Assembly: GCA_047632595.1 (NCBI GenBank)
Contig: JBLIDK010000029.1
Coordinates: 1 to 26,586 of the forward strand
From: JBLIDK01 sp047632595
GTDB lineage: Bacteria > Bacteroidota > Bacteroidia > Sphingobacteriales > Sphingobacteriaceae
Direction of reading: 5' to 3'
DNA length: 26,586 nt
The notes beneath the pieces were generated by a model. The model was not told the DNA's origin. It ran no database searches and worked only from the letters and a program-made list of their open reading frames with translations. The translations under genes and the position numbers were made by a program. Of the stretch, positions 1 to 7,787 are shown piece by piece. Each line of letters begins with the position of its first letter. The stretch's first letter is position 1.

Positions 1-64
1 AAAGCTGAAACACCACAATAAACGGCATTCTATTCATACTTTTACATTTATAAGAATTAATTTA

Positions 65-1378
65 ATGATTGTAAAAAAATTTGGCGGTACTTCTTTGGGA
101 ACACCTAAAAGGATGCTTTCAGTGTTTGAGATTGTTCAAAAAGACTCAAGTACTATTGTAGTTTTATCTGCAATTGCTGGCACAACTAATACGTTAGAGT
201 CTATAGCATCTTCTTTATACGAAGAAAGAAAAGAGGATGCAATATTGTTAATCTCAGAATTAAAAAAAATCTATACTAACTATATAGAAGAGCTTTTTTC
301 AACTAAAGAAATAAAGGAAAAGGCTGGGTTAATTTGCGAAGAACATTTCTTACAACTCATTGAAATCACTAAAGATTTATTCACAATTCACGAAAAGAAG
401 CAAATTTTAGCTAAAGGTGAGTTGCTGTCAACCGCTTTGTTTCAATTATTGGCGGAGGAAAAAGGAATTAATTCAGCACTAATATCGGCCTTAGATTTTA
501 TGCGAATTGACGAAAGCTTAGAACCTAATATTGAATATATTAAGACTAACATCGAACCCTACATCAAAAACAACTTCAATAAAATATTAATTACACAAGG
601 TTATATATGCAGAAATGCTTTTGGAGAAATAGATAATCTTAAAAGAGGTGGAAGCGATTATACAGCTTCAATTATTGGGGCTGCAATAAATGCTAAAGAA
701 ATTCAAATTTGGACAGATATTAATGGAATGCATAATAACGACCCCAGGGTGGTTAAAGATACTACACCTATTGAAAAGCTAAATTTTGATGATGCAGCAG
801 AGTTAGCTTATTTCGGAGCCAAAATATTACATCCTCAAAGTATTATTCCTGCAAAAAGAGCAAATATTCCAGTACTATTATTAAATACTTTAGAGCCTCA
901 TAAGAAAGGAACATTAATTAATTCTGAAGCTTCTGAAAAGCGTATTAGAGCTATTGCCGCAAAAGATAACATTAGTTCAGTTCGTGTAAAGTCGAGTAGA
1001 ATGCTTTTAGCATATGGTTTTTTACGGAAGGTTTTTGAAGTTTTTGAACGCTACAAAACCTCCATTGACCTAATTACTACATCCGAGGTTTCAGTTTCGG
1101 TTACAATAGATGACTTAACCTATGTAAAGGAAATAACCAAAGAACTAGAACAATATGGTATAGTGGAAGTTGAAGATAACTTTTCTATAATATGCATTGT
1201 TGGAGATTTAAATAGAAACAAAAACGGGCTTGCCGCACAAATTTCAAATGCATTGAAAGATATCCCAATAAGGATGATTTCATATGGTGGGAGTGATAAT
1301 AATTTTACGGTATTAATAAAGACCAGTTCTAAAAATGAGGCGCTAAACACTCTTCACGAAAGTTTATTTCCAATTTAA
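65..1378 (+). CDS. lysC: Aspartate kinase (monofunctional)
   Basis: This 437-aa protein phosphorylates L-aspartate, the first step of the aspartate pathway to lysine, threonine and methionine. The N-terminus carries the amino-acid kinase signature KFGGTS at residues 5-10, with RGGSDYTA near 199 and the nucleotide-binding WTDINGM segment near 220. The C-terminal part, from about residue 300, looks like the tandem ACT regulatory region of the family. There is no homoserine dehydrogenase domain, so the enzyme is monofunctional. The ATG at 65 puts the kinase motif at its usual place. lysA starts 10 bases after the stop, so the two are probably one transcript and lysine is the likely feedback effector (inference). 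Only 64 bases lie upstream in the window, too few to look for a leader element. Cytoplasmic. Confidence 0.96.
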   Translation: MIVKKFGGTSLGTPKRMLSVFEIVQKDSSTIVVLSAIAGTTNTLESIASSLYEERKEDAILLISELKKIYTNYIEELFSTKEIKEKAGLICEEHFLQLIEITKDLFTIHEKKQILAKGELLSTALFQLLAEEKGINSALISALDFMRIDESLEPNIEYIKTNIEPYIKNNFNKILITQGYICRNAFGEIDNLKRGGSDYTASIIGAAINAKEIQIWTDINGMHNNDPRVVKDTTPIEKLNFDDAAELAYFGAKILHPQSIIPAKRANIPVLLLNTLEPHKKGTLINSEASEKRIRAIAAKDNISSVRVKSSRMLLAYGFLRKVFEVFERYKTSIDLITTSEVSVSVTIDDLTYVKEITKELEQYGIVEVEDNFSIICIVGDLNRNKNGLAAQISNALKDIPIRMISYGGSDNNFTVLIKTSSKNEALNTLHESLFPI

Positions 1379-1388
1379 TTCAAATAAG

Positions 1389-2555
1389 ATGTTTACGACC
1401 GAATTATTAAACAAATTTTCAAGTCTTAATACCCCGTTTTATTATTACGATAACGATATACTTGAACACGTATTAAATTTAGCATCAAGTGAAGCAAAAA
1501 AGCATAAATTTCATGTGCATTATGCTTTTAAAGCCAATGTTCAGCCAACAATATTAAGATCTATGTTAAAACATGGTTTTGGGGCTGATTGTGTAGGTGG
1601 AAATGAAATTACTTGTGCAATAGAAAATGGATTTAAGCCAAAAGACATTGTTTTTGCCGGTGTTGGTAAGAGTGATTGGGAAATAGAATTAGGATTAAGT
1701 TTGGATATTTTTGCTTTCAATGTTGAGTCGCTAGAAGAGATTTTAGTAATTAACCATTTGGCTAAAAAGAATAATAAAATAGCTAGTATAGCTGCAAGGA
1801 TAAATCCTAATGTGAATGCGAAAACACATAAATACATTACTACAGGACTTGATGAAAATAAGTTTGGTATAAGTACAAACGACCTAGATGAATTGGTTAA
1901 AACTATTGCTAAATGTGATAATATTAAACTTTTAGGCTTGCATTTTCATATAGGTTCTCAAGTAACTGACTTAACCGTATTTAAAAACCTTTGTAATCGA
2001 GTAAATCAAATTCAACGTTTTTTCACAGATCGAAATATTAATTTACCAATTGTTAATGTTGGTGGAGGATTAGGAGTAAGCTACGAAAACCCAGACGATC
2101 TCTCCGAGCCAAATTTTGAAGAGTTTTTCACTATTTTTGATCGTTTTTTGGATAAAATACCAGGTCAAGAGGTGCATTTTGAGTTGGGAAGAGCCTTAGT
2201 AGCTCAATGTTCTAGTCTTATTTGTAAAACTCTTTACGTTAAAAAAGGCGTTGATGTAAATTTCGCAATAGTTGATGCGGGTATGACTGAATTACTGAGA
2301 CCCGCATTATACGGTGCTTATCATAAAATAGAAAACATTAGTAAAGCGGCATTAGACCCAACTGTCATAAATAAATATGATGTCGTTGGGCCTATTTGTG
2401 AAACCTCTGATTCATTTGGAAAAGCAGTAAGATTGCCAATGACCGAACGGGGTGATTTAATTGCAATAAGAAGCACTGGTGCCTATGGTGAAGTTATGAG
2501 TAACAGGTATAACTTGCGTGATTTGCCTAAAAGTTATTGGAAAAACGACCTTTAA
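1389..2555 (+). CDS. lysA: Diaminopimelate decarboxylase
   Basis: This PLP enzyme converts meso-diaminopimelate to L-lysine, the last step of lysine synthesis. The 388-aa protein has the fold-III decarboxylase layout. The PLP lysine is K48 in YAFKAN, HFHIGSQ lies near residue 183, the glycine-rich NVGGGLG near 226, and the active-site CETSDSFG near 337 supplies the cysteine from the partner subunit. Length is slightly short for the family (about 400-420 aa), but no motif is missing. It follows lysC by 10 bases and is probably co-transcribed with it. Its TAA shares the bases TTAA with the stop codon of the opposing gene at 2552, a 4-base tail-to-tail overlap. An ornithine or arginine decarboxylase is unlikely given the CETSD motif and the lysC neighbour. 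Confidence 0.95.
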   Translation: MFTTELLNKFSSLNTPFYYYDNDILEHVLNLASSEAKKHKFHVHYAFKANVQPTILRSMLKHGFGADCVGGNEITCAIENGFKPKDIVFAGVGKSDWEIELGLSLDIFAFNVESLEEILVINHLAKKNNKIASIAARINPNVNAKTHKYITTGLDENKFGISTNDLDELVKTIAKCDNIKLLGLHFHIGSQVTDLTVFKNLCNRVNQIQRFFTDRNINLPIVNVGGGLGVSYENPDDLSEPNFEEFFTIFDRFLDKIPGQEVHFELGRALVAQCSSLICKTLYVKKGVDVNFAIVDAGMTELLRPALYGAYHKIENISKAALDPTVINKYDVVGPICETSDSFGKAVRLPMTERGDLIAIRSTGAYGEVMSNRYNLRDLPKSYWKNDL

Positions 2556-3733
2556 CTAAAAGCGTTTATTCCAGTTACATCCATTCCTGTAATAAGTAAA
2601 TGAATGTCGTGAGTTCCTTCATAGGTCACCACCGACTCTAGATTCATCATGTGACGCATAATTGGGTATTCTCCAGTAATTCCCATTCCACCTAACATTT
2701 GTCTGGCTTCTCTAGAAATCTTTAATGCAATTTCCACACTATTTCTTTTTGACATTGAAATTTGCGCAGGAGTAGCTCTGTCATCATTTTTCAAAACACC
2801 TAATCGCCAAACAAGTAATTGTGCTTTGGTAATTTCAGTAATCATTTCAGCCAACTTTTTTTGTTGAAGTTGGAAACCTCCAATTGGTCTTCCGAATTGA
2901 ACACGTTCTTTACTGTATCTAAGCGCAGTATCATAACAATCCATTGCAGCTCCTAAAGCTCCCCAGCTAATGCCATACCTAGCTTGATTTAAGCAAGAAA
3001 GAGGACCTTTCAACCCCTTTATATCTGGAAAAATATTTTCTTTAGGAATTTTAACATTGTCAAATACTAATTCGCCAGTTGCTGAAGCTCGTAGTGACCA
3101 TTTTCCGTGAGTTTCAGGAGTTGTAAATCCTTCCATTCCACGTTCAACAATTAATCCTCTAATTGTTCCCGTTTCATCTTTAGCCCAAACTACAGCTATA
3201 TCTGCAAAAGGTGAATTTGAAATCCACATTTTAGCACCATTAAGAACATAATGATCATTTTCTTCTCTAATGGTAGTTTCCATACCGTCTGGATTTGAAC
3301 CATGATTAGGTTCTGTTAATCCAAAGCATCCCATAAATTCACCACTTGCAAGTTTTGGAAGAAATTTCATTTTTTGCTCTTCAGTTCCAAAAGCATAAAT
3401 AGGATACATTACTAATGAACCCTGAACAGATGCAGTAGATCTAATTCCTGAATCGCAACGTTCAAGTTCTTGCATTATTAAACCATAACTAATGTAATCC
3501 ATACCGCCACCGCCATACTTTGTTGGAATTGTTGGTCCAAATGCACCAATATCTCCAAGTTGCTTTATTATATGTTTTGGAAATTCTGCTCTTTGCGCAC
3601 AGTCTTCGATTATTGGACTTAGTTCTTTTTTAACCCAAGTTCTGATAGAGTCACGAATAAGTTTGTGCTCATCGGTTAATAATTCATCTACCAAGTAATA
3701 ATCTGGTTGCTCGTATAAATCTGTCTTAGCCAT
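2552..3733 (-). CDS. gcdH: Glutaryl-CoA dehydrogenase (acyl-CoA dehydrogenase family)
   Basis: This 393-aa FAD enzyme oxidises and decarboxylates glutaryl-CoA to crotonyl-CoA, late in lysine and tryptophan catabolism. It resembles the GCDH subfamily along its whole length. R98 in IRSTASVQ matches the arginine that binds the substrate carboxylate. The FAD/substrate segment is TEPNHGSNP, and WISNSP, LRASATG and ARYGISWG follow in order. The catalytic base is the glutamate in TYEGTHDIH (E372). The ATG at 3733 lies 23 bases beyond a good -7 promoter element. It is convergent with lysA and divergent from folB. A general acyl-CoA dehydrogenase is the alternative, but the arginine and the C-terminal motif favour glutaryl-CoA. 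Confidence 0.9.
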   Translation of the reverse strand: MAKTDLYEQPDYYLVDELLTDEHKLIRDSIRTWVKKELSPIIEDCAQRAEFPKHIIKQLGDIGAFGPTIPTKYGGGGMDYISYGLIMQELERCDSGIRSTASVQGSLVMYPIYAFGTEEQKMKFLPKLASGEFMGCFGLTEPNHGSNPDGMETTIREENDHYVLNGAKMWISNSPFADIAVVWAKDETGTIRGLIVERGMEGFTTPETHGKWSLRASATGELVFDNVKIPKENIFPDIKGLKGPLSCLNQARYGISWGALGAAMDCYDTALRYSKERVQFGRPIGGFQLQQKKLAEMITEITKAQLLVWRLGVLKNDDRATPAQISMSKRNSVEIALKISREARQMLGGMGITGEYPIMRHMMNLESVVTYEGTHDIHLLITGMDVTGINAFS

Positions 3734-3756
3734 TTGTATTATTTAATAATTGGATG

Positions 3757-3764
3757 CAAAGGTA
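3757..3764 (-). promoter_or_regulatory. Predicted -7 promoter element of the glutaryl-CoA dehydrogenase gene
   Basis: Read on the minus strand this is TACCTTTG, an exact match to the Bacteroidota housekeeping -7 consensus TAnnTTTG, 23 bases before the ATG. No TTG is seen at the -33 position. On the plus strand the same interval holds a weaker candidate for folB: TTG at 3750-3752, a 20-base spacer, then TACATTG at 3773. The two divergent promoters would overlap. Confidence 0.5.
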
Positions 3765-3791
3765 TAACTCTCTACATTGTATTTTAGCGAA

Positions 3792-4154
3792 ATGAGCTAT
3801 ACAATTCATATTGAAGGTGCAAAATTTTTTGCTTACCATGGTTATTATCCTGCCGAAAGGCTTGTGGGTGGTGAGTTTGAGGTGTTTTTAAAGGTTGATA
3901 TAGAATCTGAATTAAATGAAGCAGATAATTTAGATGGAGTGGTGAACTATGAAGTACTTTATGAAATAATTCAATCAAATATGAAATTTCCTCAAAAACT
4001 ACTAGAAACTTTAATGCACAAAATCATCGAAGAAATTCATCGACAATTTAGCGAAGTGAAATTGATTTACATCTTAGTAAATAAATTATCGCCACCATTA
4101 AGTGGAACAGTTGGTAGTACTTCTGTATCGTGTACAAAAAGCTATAAAAAATGA
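3792..4154 (+). CDS. folB: Dihydroneopterin aldolase
   Basis: The enzyme cleaves 7,8-dihydroneopterin to 6-hydroxymethyl-dihydropterin and glycolaldehyde in folate synthesis. The 120-aa protein is the normal family length. The active-site residues are present: the glutamate in YYPAERLVGGEF, the tyrosine in VNYEVLYEII, and the lysine in ILVNKLSPPL near the C-terminus. The ATG at 3792 is preferred because it starts MSYTIHIEGAKFFAYHG, the usual family start. An in-frame TTG at 3777 would add only five unconserved residues and overlaps the putative promoter. The stop overlaps the next start in ATGA (4151-4154), so translation of the next gene is probably coupled. The enzyme works as an oligomer in the cytoplasm. 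Confidence 0.93.
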   Translation: MSYTIHIEGAKFFAYHGYYPAERLVGGEFEVFLKVDIESELNEADNLDGVVNYEVLYEIIQSNMKFPQKLLETLMHKIIEEIHRQFSEVKLIYILVNKLSPPLSGTVGSTSVSCTKSYKK

Positions 4155-5539
4155 ATGTAACTCAGCATTTTGAACAATTAATAAAAATTGTTGGAGAAGG
4201 TAATGTTTTCATTGACGGAGATATTATTGAAAGTCATTCGAAAGATGAAACCGAAGATTTGGTCTTTAAGCCAGATGTTGTTGCGCGTCCAGAAAACGCG
4301 CAAATAGTAGCCGATTTATTAAAATATTGTAACAATAATAACTTAAAGGTTACACCTAGAGGAGCAGGTACTGGTTTGAGTGGGGGTGCTTTGGCTGTAA
4401 ATGGTGGAGTGGTCTTGGATACCTCAAGGCTGAACAAAATTATAGAAATAGATACTCGAAACCTACAAGCTACGGTGCAGCCAGGCGTAATTACACAAGT
4501 CTTTCAAGAAGCAGTAAAAGAACATGGATTATTCTATCCACCAGATCCTTCAAGCAGAGGTTCTTGTTTTTTAGGAGGCAACTTAAGTGAATCGGCTGGA
4601 GGGCCCAAAGCAGTTAAATACGGAACAACAAAAGATTATGTATTAAATATTCAGATTGCCTTAATGAATGGCGAGTTGATTTGGACAGGAGCTAATGTTT
4701 TAAAGAATGCTACAGGGTACAATTTGACTCAGCTTATAATTGGGAGTGAAGGAACTTTAGGAGTAATTACCGCAATAGTTTTCAGGCTTATTCCTCATCC
4801 TAAAAAAGATTTATTATTAATGGCAAGTTTCAAAGACATTGAGGGAGCTTGTTCAGCTGTATCTGATGTTTTTCGTCATGGATATATTCCTTCGGCAATG
4901 GAGTTTATGGAAAAGGATGCTATTGTTTGGGCGAAAAAATATACGAACAGCACTTTTGACTTAGAAGATGGAACTGAAGCTTATCTATTGATAGAAGTAG
5001 ATGGCAATGATGAATCTGTATTGTTTTCAGATTGCGAAGGAATTACTGCAGTTTTGGAAAAATATGGCTGTAAAAACATATTATTTGCTGATACTGCGAC
5101 TCAGAAAAATGATTTGTGGAGTTTAAGAAGAAATGTAGCAGAAGCAGTAAAATCAAATTCAGTGTATAAAGAAGAAGATGCAGTTGTTCCAAGAGCCGAA
5201 CTTCCAAAGTTACTTGCAGGAGTTAAAGAGATTGGAAATCGTTTTGGTTTTAAATCGGTTTGTTATGGACACGCGGGAGACGGGAATCTTCATATAAATA
5301 TTGTTAAAGGAGATTTAAGTGATGACTTTTGGAATAATGAGCTAATTGATGGGATTAAAGAACTTTTCACTTTGATAAAGGAACTAAAAGGTACCATAAG
5401 TGGTGAGCATGGAATTGGCTTAGTTCAAAAAGAATTTATGCCAATCTTTTTTAGTCAACAGCACTTGCATTTGTTTAAAGAGATTAAGAAAGTATTCGAC
5501 CCAAAAGGCATATTAAATCCAGGAAAGATCTGGACTTGA
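4151..5539 (+). CDS. FAD-linked oxidase, GlcD / D-2-hydroxyacid dehydrogenase type
   Basis: This 462-aa flavoprotein is of the family that oxidises D-2-hydroxyacids such as glycolate, D-lactate or D-2-hydroxyglutarate. The N-terminal FAD-binding PCMH domain (about residues 35-215) has PRGAGTGLSGGAL and the pyrophosphate-binding ATVQPGV and PPDPSS segments. The C-terminal FAD-oxidase domain has YGHAGDGNLHINI near residue 373 and the family end motif GTISGEHGIG near 415. The substrate cannot be read from sequence, and no GlcE or GlcF partner gene adjoins it. It overlaps folB by 4 bases and is probably co-transcribed, although no metabolic link to folate is obvious. A 7-bp hairpin follows 30 bases after the stop. 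Confidence 0.88.
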   Translation: MNVTQHFEQLIKIVGEGNVFIDGDIIESHSKDETEDLVFKPDVVARPENAQIVADLLKYCNNNNLKVTPRGAGTGLSGGALAVNGGVVLDTSRLNKIIEIDTRNLQATVQPGVITQVFQEAVKEHGLFYPPDPSSRGSCFLGGNLSESAGGPKAVKYGTTKDYVLNIQIALMNGELIWTGANVLKNATGYNLTQLIIGSEGTLGVITAIVFRLIPHPKKDLLLMASFKDIEGACSAVSDVFRHGYIPSAMEFMEKDAIVWAKKYTNSTFDLEDGTEAYLLIEVDGNDESVLFSDCEGITAVLEKYGCKNILFADTATQKNDLWSLRRNVAEAVKSNSVYKEEDAVVPRAELPKLLAGVKEIGNRFGFKSVCYGHAGDGNLHINIVKGDLSDDFWNNELIDGIKELFTLIKELKGTISGEHGIGLVQKEFMPIFFSQQHLHLFKEIKKVFDPKGILNPGKIWT

Positions 5540-5569
5540 TACGCCAAAAAGTCATTAAAAATACTTTAT

Positions 5570-5588
5570 AACTGTCATAAAGACAGTT
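5570..5588 (+). terminator. Hairpin after the GlcD-type oxidase gene
   Basis: AACTGTC and GACAGTT form a perfect 7-bp stem around the loop ATAAA, 30 bases after the stop codon. The following sequence is T-rich but not a clean T-tract, so this is a weak intrinsic terminator or an mRNA 3' end. Confidence 0.5.
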
Positions 5589-5678
5589 TATTCTGACTAT
5601 ATTTCATATTTTATCCTTTGGTCTTAAAATTGATAAATACTTGCTAAAATCAATTGTTTAACCAAAATAAATATAGAC

Positions 5679-6140
5679 ATGACTTTAGTAAAATTTAGAA
5701 ACGGAAATACAAATCCGATGAACCCATTAAGATCAAGTGTAAGGTATAGTTCACCATTATTTAATGATATATTAAACGATTTTTTTGGTGACTCAATGGC
5801 AGGTTCAAGTAATCCACGCAAAACCCCACTGGTAAATGTTGAAGAAACAAATACTAGCTATATATTGGATTTAGCAGTTCCAGGGTATTCTAAATCTGAT
5901 TTCTCACTTCATATTGAAGGTGATAATTTAGAGATTAGCGGGAGTAAAAAAGAAAATGATGCAGATAAAAAATTCAATAAACGAGAATTTTCTTTTTCGT
6001 CATTTAATAGGTTCTTTAACCTACCAGAAGTTGCTGATGGAGAAAACATATCCGCTAGTTATAAAGATGGAATCTTAACCGTAATTGTTCCTAAAAAGGA
6101 GGAAAGCGTGGTAAAAAAGAAAACCATTAAAATTAGCTAA
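5679..6140 (+). CDS. Hsp20/alpha-crystallin small heat-shock protein
   Basis: This is a 153-aa ATP-independent holdase chaperone that binds unfolding proteins in the cytoplasm and forms large oligomers. The N-terminal arm (residues 1-45) is rich in N, S and F and includes FNDILNDFFGD. The alpha-crystallin domain runs from about 48 to 142, starting at PLVNVEET and ending with YKDGILTVIVPKKEE, the usual A/G-x-L signature region. The tail KKTIKIS carries the I-x-I type motif that docks neighbouring dimers. The gene stands alone between two hairpins. No exact TAnnTTTG element or heat-shock operator was recognised in the 139 bases upstream. Length and layout are typical. Confidence 0.95.
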   Translation: MTLVKFRNGNTNPMNPLRSSVRYSSPLFNDILNDFFGDSMAGSSNPRKTPLVNVEETNTSYILDLAVPGYSKSDFSLHIEGDNLEISGSKKENDADKKFNKREFSFSSFNRFFNLPEVADGENISASYKDGILTVIVPKKEESVVKKKTIKIS

Positions 6141-6160
6141 GGAATAAACTTTTCAAGGCG

Positions 6161-6190
6161 AACGGTCTTGCGATTTATAGTAAGGCCGTT
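6161..6190 (+). terminator. Intrinsic terminator after the Hsp20 gene
   Basis: AACGGTCTTGC (6161-6171) pairs with GTAAGGCCGTT (6180-6190) in an 11-bp stem with two G-U pairs and an 8-base loop, followed by TATTTTAT. It lies 21 bases after the hsp20 stop and should separate that gene from the one at 6214. Confidence 0.8.
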
Positions 6191-6199
6191 TATTTTATC

Positions 6200-6207
6200 T
6201 AATTTTG
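6200..6207 (+). promoter_or_regulatory. Candidate -7 promoter element for the gene at 6214
   Basis: TAATTTTG fits TAnnTTTG and ends only 6 bases before the ATG, so the mRNA would be nearly leaderless. No -33 TTG is present at the usual spacing, so support is modest. Confidence 0.35.
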
Positions 6208-6213
6208 TTCTAA

Positions 6214-6756
6214 ATGAAAAAAATATCAACTTTTATATTGGTGCTAATTTGTTTCGTGCAGGCTCATTCTCAATTTGTGGAAGCTTCAAAAACTAAAAGT
6301 AAACCGGCATTTATAGATCGATTATACGTTGAAGGAAATTTGGGTGGAGGTTTTACAAGGATTGGTCCTACTAATATTGTATATGTTTTACTTAATCCAA
6401 AGGTGGGGTATAATTTCACTAAGAAATTCTCTGCTGGTCCTACCGCTTTGTATATCTATGAGCAATTTGGTGATTTTTCTTTCAATCATTTTGGTGGCGG
6501 AGCCTTCACTAGATATTTTATCACATCAACAATTTATGCACAAATGGAAGTTGAGCAACTAAGTATTCAACTTTTTGATATTCAGTTCTCAGAAAAATAT
6601 AGAGTGCCAGTAACAAGTACGTTCATTGGAGCGGGATTAAGGCAACAATTTGGAAACTTATCCACCAATATAGTTTTGCTTTATAATTTAACTCCAAGTA
6701 CCTATACACCTTACCCAAATCCCATTATAAGAATTGGTTTTGGTTTTGGTTTTTAG
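6214..6756 (+). CDS. Putative small outer-membrane or secreted protein
   Basis: This 180-aa protein is not assigned to a named family. Residues 1-19 form a clear signal peptide (MKKISTFILVLICFVQAHS), with likely cleavage before Q20. The mature part is rich in aromatic residues and glycine with alternating patterns (GNLGGGFTRIG, HFGGGAFTRYF, IGAGLRQQFG) and ends in FGFGF. A terminal phenylalanine is typical of outer-membrane beta-barrels, so an eight-strand or similar small barrel is the best structural guess. It lies alone between the Hsp20 terminator and an insertion-sequence remnant that starts about 50 bases after its stop. Nothing indicates a ligand or pathway. Base composition matches its neighbours. 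Confidence 0.75.
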   Translation: MKKISTFILVLICFVQAHSQFVEASKTKSKPAFIDRLYVEGNLGGGFTRIGPTNIVYVLLNPKVGYNFTKKFSAGPTALYIYEQFGDFSFNHFGGGAFTRYFITSTIYAQMEVEQLSIQLFDIQFSEKYRVPVTSTFIGAGLRQQFGNLSTNIVLLYNLTPSTYTPYPNPIIRIGFGFGF

Positions 6757-6804
6757 TCTTTTAATACATTTTGAGCAAAAAAATATTGATTAACAAGCAT
6801 ATGA

Positions 6805-6825
6805 AATCACTAGTGTTCGATAAAA
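6805..6825 (+). repeat. Left terminal inverted repeat of the IS remnant
   Basis: This 21-base sequence begins AATCACTAGT and ends CGATAAAA. It matches the reverse complement of 7685-7705 at 19 of 21 positions. Confidence 0.85.
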
Positions 6826-6930
6826 ATAGAAATTAATCAATTTAGATCCTACAAGTGTTGATTTCACTGATATTGACTCCTATAATCGCCCTCAGTTTAA
6901 GCGGTATTAAAATGCAGTTGAAGTCGGGTC

Positions 6931-7648
6931 CTATTCTTTAAGCCAATCTTTCTCTAGGTTCTCCAAAAACTTCATCAGATGGATGTAGTTAAAGAGATGC
7001 AATCTACAGAAGCTAACTAACTCATCAAAGGTCTTGTAATCATTGTATTCTTTATCAAATACGGCAATTTTTCCTTTTTCCAGTTGTATATGTTTCAGGA
7101 ATTTCTTATCGTGGGTAGTTGCTGCGGAAAACCAAATGATTTTTGGAACATTTTCCTGGAGATTAATTTGTGTATGGACTTTTATCCCCCACCCCCTTTC
7201 GTTTACCATTTGAAGGCCCTCTTCCAATACAAGTCAAAATGGCTTTAAACAATGAAATAGTGCTTGAATCAATAATTTTCAATCTTTTTCCCCAGCTGTG
7301 TTGCTGTCGCTGTCCGAGATAATAGGTTGGTATGATTTATAGAGTGAAGAATAGATTTATTGGAAAACTTAGTGACTCTGTCTAACATTAGCATCACTCA
7401 AAGTGCTTTTGTGTGGAATGTTTTTTAACTGAAAATTGGCTATTTTCCATTTCAAACCTAGCATTGTGCCTGCAACTTCTCGCAGTGAGGAACAATGAGC
7501 AAATGATGAAAACTGCATACTTATTAAGTGGTCAGAGGTATTGAATTTCTTCGTGTAATGATCCGAATTATGCTTATCAGATTTGTATCAATTAATTAAA
7601 TCAGCTATCCGAAAACGGACTGTCCAAAAAGTGCTTACTTTTATTCAT
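6931..7648 (-). pseudogene. IS4-type (DUF4372-like) transposase, inactivated
   Basis: Read on the minus strand, successive frames give recognisable pieces of a DDE transposase in the right order. An ATG at 7648 starts MNKSKHF. GQSVFG then meets a TAG. YKSDKHNSDHY is followed by KKFNTSDHLISM. SSLREVAGTMLGL comes next, then KSTLSDAN (7387-7407) and two further in-frame stops. After a frameshift come IIDSSTISLFKAIL with the first catalytic Asp (near 7269) and, after another shift in a G-run near 7200, GIKVHTQINLQENVP and FDKEYNDYKTF with the second Asp (near 7055). The sequence then passes into a C-terminal-looking tail (RLHLFNYIHLMKFLEN) and stops at 6931. The segment with the third catalytic residue (Glu) is absent, probably through an internal deletion. 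The longest open piece is 6931-7227 (98 codons) and is not a gene in its own right. Confidence 0.88.
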
Positions 7649-7684
7649 GTGATTTTGTTGTACAAAACCAAAGAACTAAAAAAG

Positions 7685-7705
7685 TTTTATCGGATACTAG
7701 TGATT
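7685..7705 (-). repeat. Right terminal inverted repeat of the IS remnant
   Basis: Read on the minus strand it begins AATCACTAGT and ends CGATAAAA, pairing with 6805-6825 with two mismatches. The transposase start codon lies about 37 bases inside it, as expected for the 5' end of such an element. Confidence 0.85.
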
Positions 7706-7736
7706 GAAATATATAAAATCATATTCATCAAATGAA

Positions 7737-7767
7737 TTGTCTGAGACAAAAATTATTGTTATCTTTG
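7737..7767 (+). promoter_or_regulatory. Predicted promoter of the T9SS cassette
   Basis: TTG (7737-7739), a 20-base spacer and TATCTTTG (7760-7767) match both Bacteroidota promoter elements (TTG and TAnnTTTG) at the usual distance. Transcription would start about 6-8 bases downstream. That leaves a short leader and favours the second ATG (7788) as the start of the first gene. Confidence 0.75.
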
Positions 7768-7787
7768 TATCTCCTTAACTTATGATT

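Larger units (their letters stand above)
6805..7705. mobile_element. Decayed IS4-type insertion sequence
   Basis: This 901-base element is bounded by 21-base inverted repeats that differ at 2 positions. It holds the remains of a transposase on the minus strand and explains nearly all of the 1-kb gap between 6756 and 7788. Intact relatives code for transposases of about 380-400 aa, so roughly 0.4-0.5 kb appears to be missing. The flanks show no convincing target-site duplication, which fits an old insertion. With multiple stops and frameshifts it cannot move by itself. The right end lies 31 bases upstream of the -33 element of the T9SS cassette promoter, so its insertion may have replaced the original upstream region of that operon (inference). 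Confidence 0.85.

Noticed and set aside
1..64. Lysine riboswitch or other leader before lysC
   Set aside because: Only 64 AT-rich bases are available and no structured element could be recognised.
5589..5678. Promoter or heat-shock operator before the Hsp20 gene
   Set aside because: The near match TATCCTTTG has one base too many for TAnnTTTG, and no CIRCE-like inverted repeat is present.
6329..6562. 77-codon open frame on the plus strand
   Set aside because: It is a shifted-frame shadow of the signal-peptide protein at 6214-6756.
6931..7227. 98-aa hypothetical protein
   Set aside because: It is one open fragment of the broken transposase and has transposase residues but no proper start.
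6790..7720. Target-site duplication flanking the insertion-sequence remnant
   Set aside because: Sequences directly outside the two inverted repeats were compared and share no convincing direct repeat.
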